DNA from: Aromatoleum buckelii
Lineage (GTDB): Bacteria > Pseudomonadota > Gammaproteobacteria > Burkholderiales > Rhodocyclaceae
DNA: 64,000 nucleotides
Reading direction: 5' to 3'
Assembly: GCF_012910785.2 (NCBI RefSeq)
Contig: NZ_WTVH02000009.1
Coordinates: 744,001-808,000, forward strand
Shown here: positions 43,266 to 50,375 of the stretch, in pieces
Layout of the letters: each line of letters starts with the position of its first letter
Position numbering within the stretch: the first letter of the stretch is position 1
The notes under the pieces: generated by a model
What the model was told of the DNA's origin: nothing
Database searches by the model: none
The model's input: only the letters and a program-made list of their open reading frames with translations
Made by a program: the position numbers and the translations under genes

Positions 43266-43345
43266 TGCAGCCCGGTCCCCGGCACTGCGCCGCGATGCGC
43301 AGTGTGGGGCGGGTGGTGCGGAAAATCGAATATCAGGGAGAAAAC

Positions 43346-44275
43346 ATGAAGTTAAATAAAATGGCTGTGGCCACCGCGCTGGTGGCCGTGGTGGCGGGCA
43401 ATGCAGTGGCGAAGGAGGGTGGCGACCAGTACCCGAACGGCGCGGAAAACTGGCTGGCCGGCGCAGTGCCGCCGCCCGGCAACTATTTCCTGAATTACTT
43501 CGGCTATTACGACGCGCAGCTGCGCGACGGCGACGGCGACAAGGTACCGAACACGTCGGTGCGCGCATGGTTCGACGCCCTGCGCTTCATCAAGATGACC
43601 GACACGAAGATCCTCGGCGGCGACTGGGGCATGCACCTGATCGTGCCGGTGGTCAGCCAGGAGGTGAAGCTCGGCGGACGCAGCGCGTCGGAGACCGATC
43701 TCGGCGACATCACGATCAACCCGATTATCGTTGCCTGGCATACGCCGAACCTGCACTGGACCGTCGCGCTCGACTTCAACCTGCCGAGCGGCAAGTACAA
43801 GTCCGGCGATCCGCGCAAGAGCATCGGGACGAACTACTGGAGCATCGAACCGATTTTCGCGATGACATGGCTGTCGGACACCGGCTGGGAGGTGTCCGGC
43901 AAGTTCATGTACAACATCAAGTCGAAGAACAAGGATTTCCGCCCGGCGCCCGGCGCGCCGAAAATGGATTACGAGTCCGGCGACGACTTTCACATGGACT
44001 ACGTCGTCGGAAAGCATATCGGCCCGTGGGCGGTGGGCCTGTCCGGCTACTATCTGAAGCAGACCACCGACGACAAGCTCGAGGGCAGGAAGATTTCGTC
44101 GGCGATCGGCCCGTGGTCGTCCGGGCGGCGAGGTGAAGTGTTCGCCATCGGCCCGAGCGTGAGCTACACGAGCAAGACCGGGACGATGTTCATCGCCCAG
44201 TGGCAGCATGAAACGGAAGCGGAGAATCGATTCCGTGGCGACAAGGCGTGGTTCAAGGTCGTGCTGCCGTTGTAG
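43346..44275 (+). CDS. Outer-membrane channel of the phenol MetA-pathway family
   Basis: Protein of 309 residues with a Sec signal (MKLNKMAVATALVAVVAG, cleaved after AVA). Alternating beta-strand pattern and motifs NYFLNYFGYYDAQLRDGDGD and LDFNLPSGKYKSGDP match the MetA-pathway/SphA-like family often found in aromatic-degradation operons. Probably carries p-cresol or related phenols across the outer membrane. Last gene of the p-cresol operon. Confidence 0.8.
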   Translation: MKLNKMAVATALVAVVAGNAVAKEGGDQYPNGAENWLAGAVPPPGNYFLNYFGYYDAQLRDGDGDKVPNTSVRAWFDALRFIKMTDTKILGGDWGMHLIVPVVSQEVKLGGRSASETDLGDITINPIIVAWHTPNLHWTVALDFNLPSGKYKSGDPRKSIGTNYWSIEPIFAMTWLSDTGWEVSGKFMYNIKSKNKDFRPAPGAPKMDYESGDDFHMDYVVGKHIGPWAVGLSGYYLKQTTDDKLEGRKISSAIGPWSSGRRGEVFAIGPSVSYTSKTGTMFIAQWQHETEAENRFRGDKAWFKVVLPL

Positions 44276-44660
44276 GTGCCGCGATTCGTTGGTGAACATC
44301 TCGCTCCTCAGCCAGCCCCGCAACGGGGCTGGAAAAGCCGCGGAATCAGATCCGGCTGCCCGGCGTTATTGCCGACCCGACAACAAGATTCCGTTCGGGC
44401 CAGGCTTGTCGAAGCCCCGGCAGCCTTTCTACAAGCACAAGGCGAGCGGCTGTATTTGATTGCCGGATTCGTAACGTCCGGGACTACCCCAGCCTGCGCG
44501 TCGGACAAATCTTCCCCAGCAAACCGCGCCGGTTCCACTGTCCTTCCTCGTTCACCGTCGAGCCTTCCATAGAAGGCACACCGATTGCCTGTCTTCGCCG
44601 TGATGGCCGGGCCGCTGCTCTGGCCATGAATGGACTGCAACCGAGTGACAGGAGGCGACG
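44276..44660 (+). other. Intergenic region with hairpin and degraded repeat
   Basis: A 385-base gap. A perfect nine-base stem CCAGCCCCG / CGGGGCTGG is at 44312-44332, probably ending the p-cresol transcript although no T-run follows. CCGTTCGGGCCAGGCTTGTC at 44391-44410 continues into GAAGCC and is a half copy of the repeat at 16508-16568. No gene is supported. Confidence 0.5.
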
Positions 44661-45446
44661 ATGAATACGAACAATCCGGACATCCCCGGCGCGGGCGACG
44701 CGTTTCGCATGTCGACCGGCGGCACTGCGGCAGGGCCGTCGGCCGCAGGGGCCGCGGCAGGTGTCGGCACGACAATGGAAGTGGGCACGCCGGGTGACAC
44801 GAGTGCCGGCAGGGGCAACGCTTCGGGTGACGGAGGCGACGGCGGGCGCGGCCGGCCGGAGCGGGAGATCCGGCGCGAAGCGAAACATCTCGCCGAGTCG
44901 CTGTTCGACAGCCAGAAAAGCGGCGTTGCGAAGGGCGCGGGCGGTCTCGCCCGGGCATTGCGGCGTGCCGGCGACGAGCTCGAGCAGCAGGAGCAGCAGA
45001 GCGTCGGCCACTACGTTGACTGGGCTGCGGACCGGCTGGAAGGTTTTGCGCGGTCGATGGAGCACAAGAAGGTCGACGGCCTCATCTCGGATGCGCAGGA
45101 CCTCGCGCGCAGGCAGCCGGCGCTGTTTCTCGGCGGCGCGGTGGTCCTGGGGTTCGGGCTTGCGCGAATGTTGAAGAGTTCCGCGCGGCGGCCGCACGAA
45201 CAGGAGCGCGCCGGCGAGCGGGATCGCGGGAGCGACTTCGAGCGTTATCAAGGGCGCGCCGGTTTCGAACAGGACGACGCAAACGTCCCCATTGCCGCGC
45301 ACGCACCCGCGGCAGAACACCCGTTCGGCACAGGTCATTCGACCAATCCGCTCGATCGCACCGTCTCCGGCGCAGATCCCTCGGTCGGTACCGCCGTCAC
45401 CCCGGGCGAACGGGAACCCAAGCTGCCGGCTGGAGGGCCAGTGTGA
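44661..45446 (+). CDS. Hypothetical protein with one membrane helix
   Basis: Protein of 261 residues. The N-terminal ~65 are Gly/Ala/Thr-rich and probably disordered. A central helical part (EREIRREAKHLAESLFDSQK onward) resembles membrane-anchored stress proteins, and one hydrophobic segment (PALFLGGAVVLGFGLARML) lies near residues 153-171. A charged, disordered tail follows. Its stop overlaps the next gene by TGATG, so the three genes 44661-47028 form one operon. Specific function unknown. Confidence 0.8.
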   Translation: MNTNNPDIPGAGDAFRMSTGGTAAGPSAAGAAAGVGTTMEVGTPGDTSAGRGNASGDGGDGGRGRPEREIRREAKHLAESLFDSQKSGVAKGAGGLARALRRAGDELEQQEQQSVGHYVDWAADRLEGFARSMEHKKVDGLISDAQDLARRQPALFLGGAVVLGFGLARMLKSSARRPHEQERAGERDRGSDFERYQGRAGFEQDDANVPIAAHAPAAEHPFGTGHSTNPLDRTVSGADPSVGTAVTPGEREPKLPAGGPV

Positions 45447-45844
45447 TGGACATCAACAAGGAAACCCGCAGCCTGCCGGAACTCTTCACCGATCTGATGC
45501 GTGAAACCTCGACGCTCGTGCGCAAGGAGATTGATCTCGCGAAGGCGGAGATGAGCGAAAAGATTTCGCAGACGACGTCCGCGCTGACCTCGCTCGCGGT
45601 GGGCGGGGTCATCGCGTTCGCCGGCGTGCTGGTGCTGCTCGACGGCATTGCGCGCGCGATCGCCGTGTTCGCCGACATCGGCCTGTGGGCCGCTGCGCTG
45701 CTCGTCGGCGTCATCGTCCTGGTCATCGGGCTGGTGATGCTGAATCGCGGCCGCCACAACCTCGACGCGCGCAACCTCGTGCCGCGGCGCACCGCGCAAT
45801 CGCTGCGCAGGGACAAGGAATTCGTGAAGGAGCAGACGAGATGA
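45446..45844 (+). CDS. Phage-holin-family (YqjE-like) membrane protein
   Basis: Protein of 132 residues: an amphipathic N-terminal helix (SLPELFTDLMRETSTLVRKE) followed by two membrane segments (about 46-72 and 76-100). This matches the holin-superfamily III/YqjE group, which are membrane proteins of uncertain role linked to stress, not true holins. ATG 45446 is preferred over GTG 45443. It overlaps the downstream gene by ATGA. Confidence 0.82.
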   Translation: MDINKETRSLPELFTDLMRETSTLVRKEIDLAKAEMSEKISQTTSALTSLAVGGVIAFAGVLVLLDGIARAIAVFADIGLWAAALLVGVIVLVIGLVMLNRGRHNLDARNLVPRRTAQSLRRDKEFVKEQTR

Positions 45845-47028
45845 ACACAGACAATCCCAGGAATGCCACTTACCGGCAGCCGCAGCAGTATCTCGACGAG
45901 GGGCAGACGCGCGCGCCCGATGCGCCGATGACATCCGACCGCAGCCCGGACGAGATCGAGGCCGAGATCGCAGCGGAGCGCGCACGGATGGGCGACACGC
46001 TCGAGGCGATCCAGCGCCGGCTGTCGCCGGGGCAATTGCTCGACCAGGTGCTCGACTACACGAAGCGCGGGTCGGGCGATTACGTGGCGAATCTCGGCGC
46101 CAGCGTCAGGGACAACCCGCTGCCGGCAACACTCGTCGCGGTCGGCCTCGCGTGGCTGATGGCGTCGGGAACGGGCACGCATATGCGCAGTGCAGAGCAC
46201 ATCGCTCGCCCGAGGGCTGCGGACGACGAGTCCTCGACCGGACGGATCAAGGGCGCGGCCGAGCGTGCGAGTTCGGCGGTGAGCGACGTGGTCCATCGCG
46301 TCGGCGACGCCGCGCGCAGCGTCAGGGAAAGTGTCAGTGGCGCGGCTCACAGCGCGCGAGAAAGCGTCGGGCACGCACGCGAATCCGGATCGCACGCCGG
46401 CGAGCGGATGCGCGAACAGGGCCGCCACGCGCGCGATTCGGCCAAGCATTACGCGGAGCGCGCCTCCAGCGGTTGGAGCTATATGGCCACCGAGCAGCCG
46501 CTCGTGCTCGGCGCGATCGGCGTGGCAATCGGCGCCGCGCTGGGTGCGGGACTGCCGTCGACGCGGCGTGAAGACGAACTGCTCGGTGAATACCGCGATG
46601 AGCTTGTCGATCGCGCCACGGAGACCGGCAAGGAGCAACTGGAGCGTGGCAAGCGGGTCGCTACGGCCGCGGTCAGCGCCGCCGCGTCCGAGGTCGATCG
46701 CAAGGCCAGGTCAGCGGAGGCAGGCGACGACACGACCGGCGCGGGACCGGGCGGCATGGAGGCGGTCGCCAAGGCGGCTGCTGCCGCCGCGAAGGGAGAG
46801 GCCGAGCGGCAGGGGATCCTGCATATCGGTTCGGGGTCCGCGATGAAGTCGGGGACGGCCGAGAGCGCGCAGGCGACCTCGACGTCGGGCGCGAGTGGAA
46901 TTGCGAGCGGTTCTTCGGCCGCGACGACCGGGTCGTCGCCGTCCGCCCAAGGGACGAGTCCCGCCGGCGCGAGCGCCTCCGCCTCTGGCGCGACTCCAGC
47001 GTCCACGAAGTCGCCCGGCAGCAGGTAG
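45841..47028 (+). CDS. DUF3618-type membrane protein with long low-complexity tail
   Basis: Protein of 395 residues. Residues ~32-75 carry the DUF3618 pattern (SPDEIEAEIAAERARMGDTL, then EAIQRRLSPGQLLDQ). A weak membrane segment is near 85-100, a Lys/Arg/Ser/His-rich helical stretch spans 120-210, a clear membrane helix (PLVLGAIGVAIGAALGAGLP) is near 220-240, and the last ~100 residues are Ala/Ser/Gly/Thr-rich. It likely organises or protects the envelope under stress, but no precise role is known. Confidence 0.82.
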   Translation: MNTDNPRNATYRQPQQYLDEGQTRAPDAPMTSDRSPDEIEAEIAAERARMGDTLEAIQRRLSPGQLLDQVLDYTKRGSGDYVANLGASVRDNPLPATLVAVGLAWLMASGTGTHMRSAEHIARPRAADDESSTGRIKGAAERASSAVSDVVHRVGDAARSVRESVSGAAHSARESVGHARESGSHAGERMREQGRHARDSAKHYAERASSGWSYMATEQPLVLGAIGVAIGAALGAGLPSTRREDELLGEYRDELVDRATETGKEQLERGKRVATAAVSAAASEVDRKARSAEAGDDTTGAGPGGMEAVAKAAAAAAKGEAERQGILHIGSGSAMKSGTAESAQATSTSGASGIASGSSAATTGSSPSAQGTSPAGASASASGATPASTKSPGSR

Positions 47029-47098
47029 CACCGCTGGTCGCAAGCGAACCGGGCGGGCGCAAGAAACCGGAGTCTTCCGCGAACGATAATGCGACGCG

Positions 47099-47138
47099 CG
47101 ACGGCGAGGCGAGGTCAAGACGTCTCGCCGTCGTTTTT
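47099..47138 (+). terminator. Terminator of the 44661-47028 operon
   Basis: Stem ACGGCGAGGCG / CGTCTCGCCGT (one G-T pair, extendable by two more pairs) with a nine-base loop, followed by CGTTTTT. Confidence 0.82.
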
Positions 47139-47163
47139 GCAGAAGCGTTCCGCCGAATCTGGC

Positions 47164-47649
47164 TTACGTATGCGACTGCGTCAGACGCTGTTCCGGAAAG
47201 ATCTTCTGCAGCAGCCTCACCAGCGTGACGCGCTCCTCTTCGGACAGGTGTTCGACGAGCCGTTTCTCGTGTTCGCCGACGCGGCGCTTGAGCTTTTTCA
47301 GCAGCGCGACCCCGTCCGGAGTGAGCACCAGCGCGTTCGAGCGACGGTCGTTTTCGGCCGGGCGTCGTTCGACGAGACCGCGCCGTTCGAGATTGTCGAT
47401 CACCGAAACCACCGTCGAGCGGTCGAGGTGCGCGGCACGGGCAAGTTCGCTCTGCTTGAGCCCGGGGTTCGCGTCAATGATGACGATGACGCCGAACAGT
47501 CCGGGCGTGACGTCGAACTCGCCGAGCGCAGCGGCGAAATCGCGAAAGATCGCGATCTGTGCAAGCCGCAGCTGATAACCCGCCAGACTGGGCAGAATGC
47601 CGAAATCGAGGCCTTTGTCTGCGGATGTTTTCTTTTTTGTCATGTCCAT
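47164..47649 (-). CDS. MarR-family regulator
   Basis: Protein of 161 residues. The winged HTH includes LKQSELARAAHLDRSTVVSV and the wing RRPAENDRRSNALVLTPDG, both diagnostic of MarR. Helical ends form the dimer interface. Start at 47649 (MDMTKKKT); an ATG two codons later is also possible. A 20-bp element (47732-47751) lies about 80 bases upstream, shared with the divergent ferredoxin gene, and is nearly identical to the palindrome before the AOR gene. It therefore probably represses itself, the ferredoxin and the AOR. Confidence 0.88.
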   Translation of the reverse strand: MDMTKKKTSADKGLDFGILPSLAGYQLRLAQIAIFRDFAAALGEFDVTPGLFGVIVIIDANPGLKQSELARAAHLDRSTVVSVIDNLERRGLVERRPAENDRRSNALVLTPDGVALLKKLKRRVGEHEKRLVEHLSEEERVTLVRLLQKIFPEQRLTQSHT

Positions 47650-47731
47650 TCCGGGCTTGGCGTCACGGGCGCCACTCAGGTTCCAGGGTCGAATGCTACC
47701 GCAGATCGGCTCCGCGTTGAACTGCGCTTGT

Positions 47732-47751
47732 ATTGTTAGACATCAAACAAT
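47732..47751. promoter_or_regulatory. MarR-type operator between marR and ferredoxin genes
   Basis: ATTGTTAGACATCAAACAAT matches the perfect palindrome at 27764-27783 in 18 of 20 positions. Its position between divergent genes fits autoregulation plus control of the ferredoxin. Confidence 0.7.
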
Positions 47752-47805
47752 TTGACTGGGAGCATTACGGGTGTTACCGTTCGGCCATCGGAATGCTGGC
47801 GATAG

Positions 47806-48093
<288 letters not shown>

Positions 48094-48153
48094 CGCCTCT
48101 TCCGGTGTTGCCCGATCTGGCGGCCCCTCGCCGACACGGAGAGGGTGACGAAA

Positions 48154-48197
48154 TACGATACAAACAAAAAGCGCGAAAGCGCTTTTTGTGTATCATT
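48154..48197. terminator. Bidirectional terminator that also resembles the pad operator
   Basis: Stem CAAAAAGCGC / GCGCTTTTTG with GAAA loop (48165-48188), extended by GATAC / GTATC (48157-48194), between the converging ferredoxin and PaaX-type genes. Its A- and T-tracts suit termination both ways. The outer arms also match the 49427-49471 inverted repeat (10/12 and 9/12 bases) with nearly the same spacing (20 against 21 bases). Confidence 0.75.
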
Positions 48198-48273
48198 AAC
48201 GCATTATGGATTGATTGACCAGGAACGGTTTCCGGGTCAGCAGTCAGCGGAGGTGCGGTTCTGCGTTTCTGTG

Positions 48274-49230
48274 CTACTGCTGCTCCGCCGTTTCCCGGTG
48301 TGTAGTGTCCTCGAGGCCGCCGAAACGTTCGTAGAAGTATGGTGCGGCGGGCGGCAGCGGGCCATTGGGCGTCTTGCATGTCGCCATCAGGTGCTGCTGG
48401 GCGAGACGGTAGGTGATGCGATAAATGTCGCGGCACACTTCGCGGGCCACCGAGCCGCTCCAGTCGGCAGGCATCAGTTGATCGGGCAGGAGCGGGTCGT
48501 GCAGCAGGGCGCGGCGAAAATCGTGCATCGTCAGGGTCTGCACGAGAAAGCATTGTTCCGGATCCAGGTCGCGAGCGGTGCGCAGCGCGCGCAGCACGGG
48601 CCGCAGCCGGTCCGCAAACTCCCGGTAGGTCGCGCCGATTGCCTCCAGATTCCAGCATTCGCGCGCCAGATCCTGCAGCGGCCGGTTCGACAGCGCGCCA
48701 AGATTGGTGGCGGTCATCGGCACGACCTTGTCGTGGGTGCCGGTCTCCTGCAGGATTTCCAGCAGGGTTTCGGTATCCGCCGACGGATGTGCGAGCACGC
48801 TCGGGGCGACCGTTCCGTAGCCCGCCCACGACAGTTCCTTGCGCAGCGCGTCCCGCTGCGGGGTGGCCAGCGTCGACGGCAGGATCACGATCTGCCATTC
48901 GCCGTTCCAGGGTAGCTGCCGTGCGTCGTAGATTCGGCGGTAGGCGTGTTCGAACCGCCGCCGACCCGAGGCGGTGAGGCTGTAATAGCTGTTGCGTCCG
49001 ATCTGCTCGGAAACCAGCCACTTGTCCTGCGCCAGTCGATAGACGCTGGTGCGGACCATTCTCTCGTTCAGGCCCAGCGGCTCGACCAGCCGTATGAAGC
49101 TGCCGAGCCATACGGTTCCGCCGTGCGGGGCGATGAAGTCTCCGTAGATGGTGATGATCAGCGAGTTCGCGCGGACGCGGCGTTCCGCCAGGTAGTCGTT
49201 GATCCACTGCGTAATGAACCGGCTCTTCAT
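48274..49230 (-). CDS. PaaX-family repressor of the phenylacetate operon
   Basis: Regulator of 318 residues. N-terminal PaaX-type winged HTH (TIYGDFIAPHGGTVWLGSFI, then GLNERMVRTSVYRLAQDKWL), central PaaX domain (RQLPWNGEWQIVILPSTLAT) and C-terminal PaaX-C domain (ALLHDPLLPDQLMPADWSGS). PaaX repressors of aerobic phenylacetate catabolism respond to phenylacetyl-CoA. Here it faces the anaerobic pad operon across 310 bases that include a perfect inverted repeat around the promoter, so it most likely represses padB-J until phenylacetyl-CoA is made. Confidence 0.9.
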   Translation of the reverse strand: MKSRFITQWINDYLAERRVRANSLIITIYGDFIAPHGGTVWLGSFIRLVEPLGLNERMVRTSVYRLAQDKWLVSEQIGRNSYYSLTASGRRRFEHAYRRIYDARQLPWNGEWQIVILPSTLATPQRDALRKELSWAGYGTVAPSVLAHPSADTETLLEILQETGTHDKVVPMTATNLGALSNRPLQDLARECWNLEAIGATYREFADRLRPVLRALRTARDLDPEQCFLVQTLTMHDFRRALLHDPLLPDQLMPADWSGSVAREVCRDIYRITYRLAQQHLMATCKTPNGPLPPAAPYFYERFGGLEDTTHRETAEQQ

Positions 49231-49540
49231 TGTCGTGAACGTGTTTCTCTGAGGGAAGGTTATTTCGTTATTGAATTGAATGCTGATTGATTCTAGCGCC
49301 GCTCGGGCGATTTAAGAACAGAAGGAACGTGATTCGGACAGCGGATCCCGGCCGCCGGAGAGCAAAATGCGACGTTCGCTGCCGCGACGCGCAATGATGC
49401 ATCGCACCATGAAACGTTGGATGAAAAACGATACAAATCTATTGACTTATATTGGCTTGATTTGTATCGTTACGGTCAATTGAAGGAGCTGATCCGCCAA
49501 TCTCGGCGGATCGGGGTGAAACCGGTTGGCGGGGTGAGCG
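49231..49540. promoter_or_regulatory. pad operon promoter flanked by perfect operator arms
   Basis: Arms AACGATACAAAT (49427-49438) and ATTTGTATCGTT (49460-49471) are exact inverted copies 21 bases apart. Between and across them lie a -35-like TTGACT (49443-49448) and a -10-like TATCGT (49465-49470) with 16-base spacing, so a bound repressor would cover the promoter. The part nearer the regulator gene has repeated TTGAAT/TTGATT words of unclear meaning. Confidence 0.72.
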
Positions 49541-50362
49541 ATGCGGCACGATTCGGATTCGATCGCAGATTCGCACGGCAGGGTGGGGGTGGAGCGCTGG
49601 ATCGACGGCGACGCCACCCGCGAAGAAGACCTGGTTGCCGAAGAAGTTCCTGCCGCCCTCGTGTACAACGGATTTTCCCACGCCGTAATGATGACCACCC
49701 CTCAGGACCTCGAAGACTTCGCGCTCGGCTTCAGTCTCAGCGAAGGCATCATCAACGAGGCCCGTGAGCTCTACGACATCGAAGTTGTCGACCACCCCCT
49801 GGGCAGCGAAGTGCAGATGCGCATCGCCGGCGAACGCTTCGCCGGTCTGCGCCAGCGCCGCCGCGCGATGGCCGGACGCACGGGCTGCGGGCTGTGCGGC
49901 GTCGAGAGCCTCGAGCAGATCGCCGGCCGCCCGCTCGGCACGGTGGATGCGGGCCGCGGCGCGCTGCAGGCTCGCGCATTGTCCCGGGCGCAGGCCGAGC
50001 TGCACGCGCGCCAGCACCTGTTCCACCTGACCGGTGCGGTGCATGCGGCGGCGTGGTGCGGCCTGGACGGGGCGGTCGAATTCGTGCGCGAGGACGTCGG
50101 CCGGCACAACGCGCTCGACAAGCTGATTGGCGCGGTCGCCGCCAGCGGCAGCGCGTTCGGCGACGGCTTCGTGCTGATGACGAGCCGCGCGAGCTACGAG
50201 ATCGTGCAGAAAGCCGCCGCCGTCGGCATCGCGGTCGTCGCGGCGGTGTCGGCCCCGACCGGCATGGCGGTGCGCCTGGCCGAAGCGGCCGGGGTCACAT
50301 TGATCGGGTTTGCACGCGGCGAGCGCCACAGCGTGTATTCGCACCCGCAACGCATTCATTGA
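49541..50362 (+). CDS. fdhD: Sulfurtransferase FdhD (molybdenum-cofactor sulfuration)
   Basis: Protein of 273 residues. The catalytic loop TGCGLCGVESLEQ carries the cysteine pair that relays sulfur to the bis-MGD cofactor; DFALGFSLSEGII and FREDVGRHNALDKLIG-like (VREDVGRHNALDKLIG) motifs are typical. FdhD activates formate dehydrogenases and related enzymes. Placed 13 bases before padB, it presumably sulfurates the PadB molybdenum cofactor. The ribosome site upstream (GGGGTGAG) is modest. Confidence 0.92.
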   Translation: MRHDSDSIADSHGRVGVERWIDGDATREEDLVAEEVPAALVYNGFSHAVMMTTPQDLEDFALGFSLSEGIINEARELYDIEVVDHPLGSEVQMRIAGERFAGLRQRRRAMAGRTGCGLCGVESLEQIAGRPLGTVDAGRGALQARALSRAQAELHARQHLFHLTGAVHAAAWCGLDGAVEFVREDVGRHNALDKLIGAVAASGSAFGDGFVLMTSRASYEIVQKAAAVGIAVVAAVSAPTGMAVRLAEAAGVTLIGFARGERHSVYSHPQRIH

Positions 50363-50375
50363 GGTGAGAAACAAC

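Noticed and set aside
45446-45844. Prophage holin
   Set aside because: The holin-family match is to YqjE-like envelope proteins; there are no endolysin, spanin or phage genes nearby.
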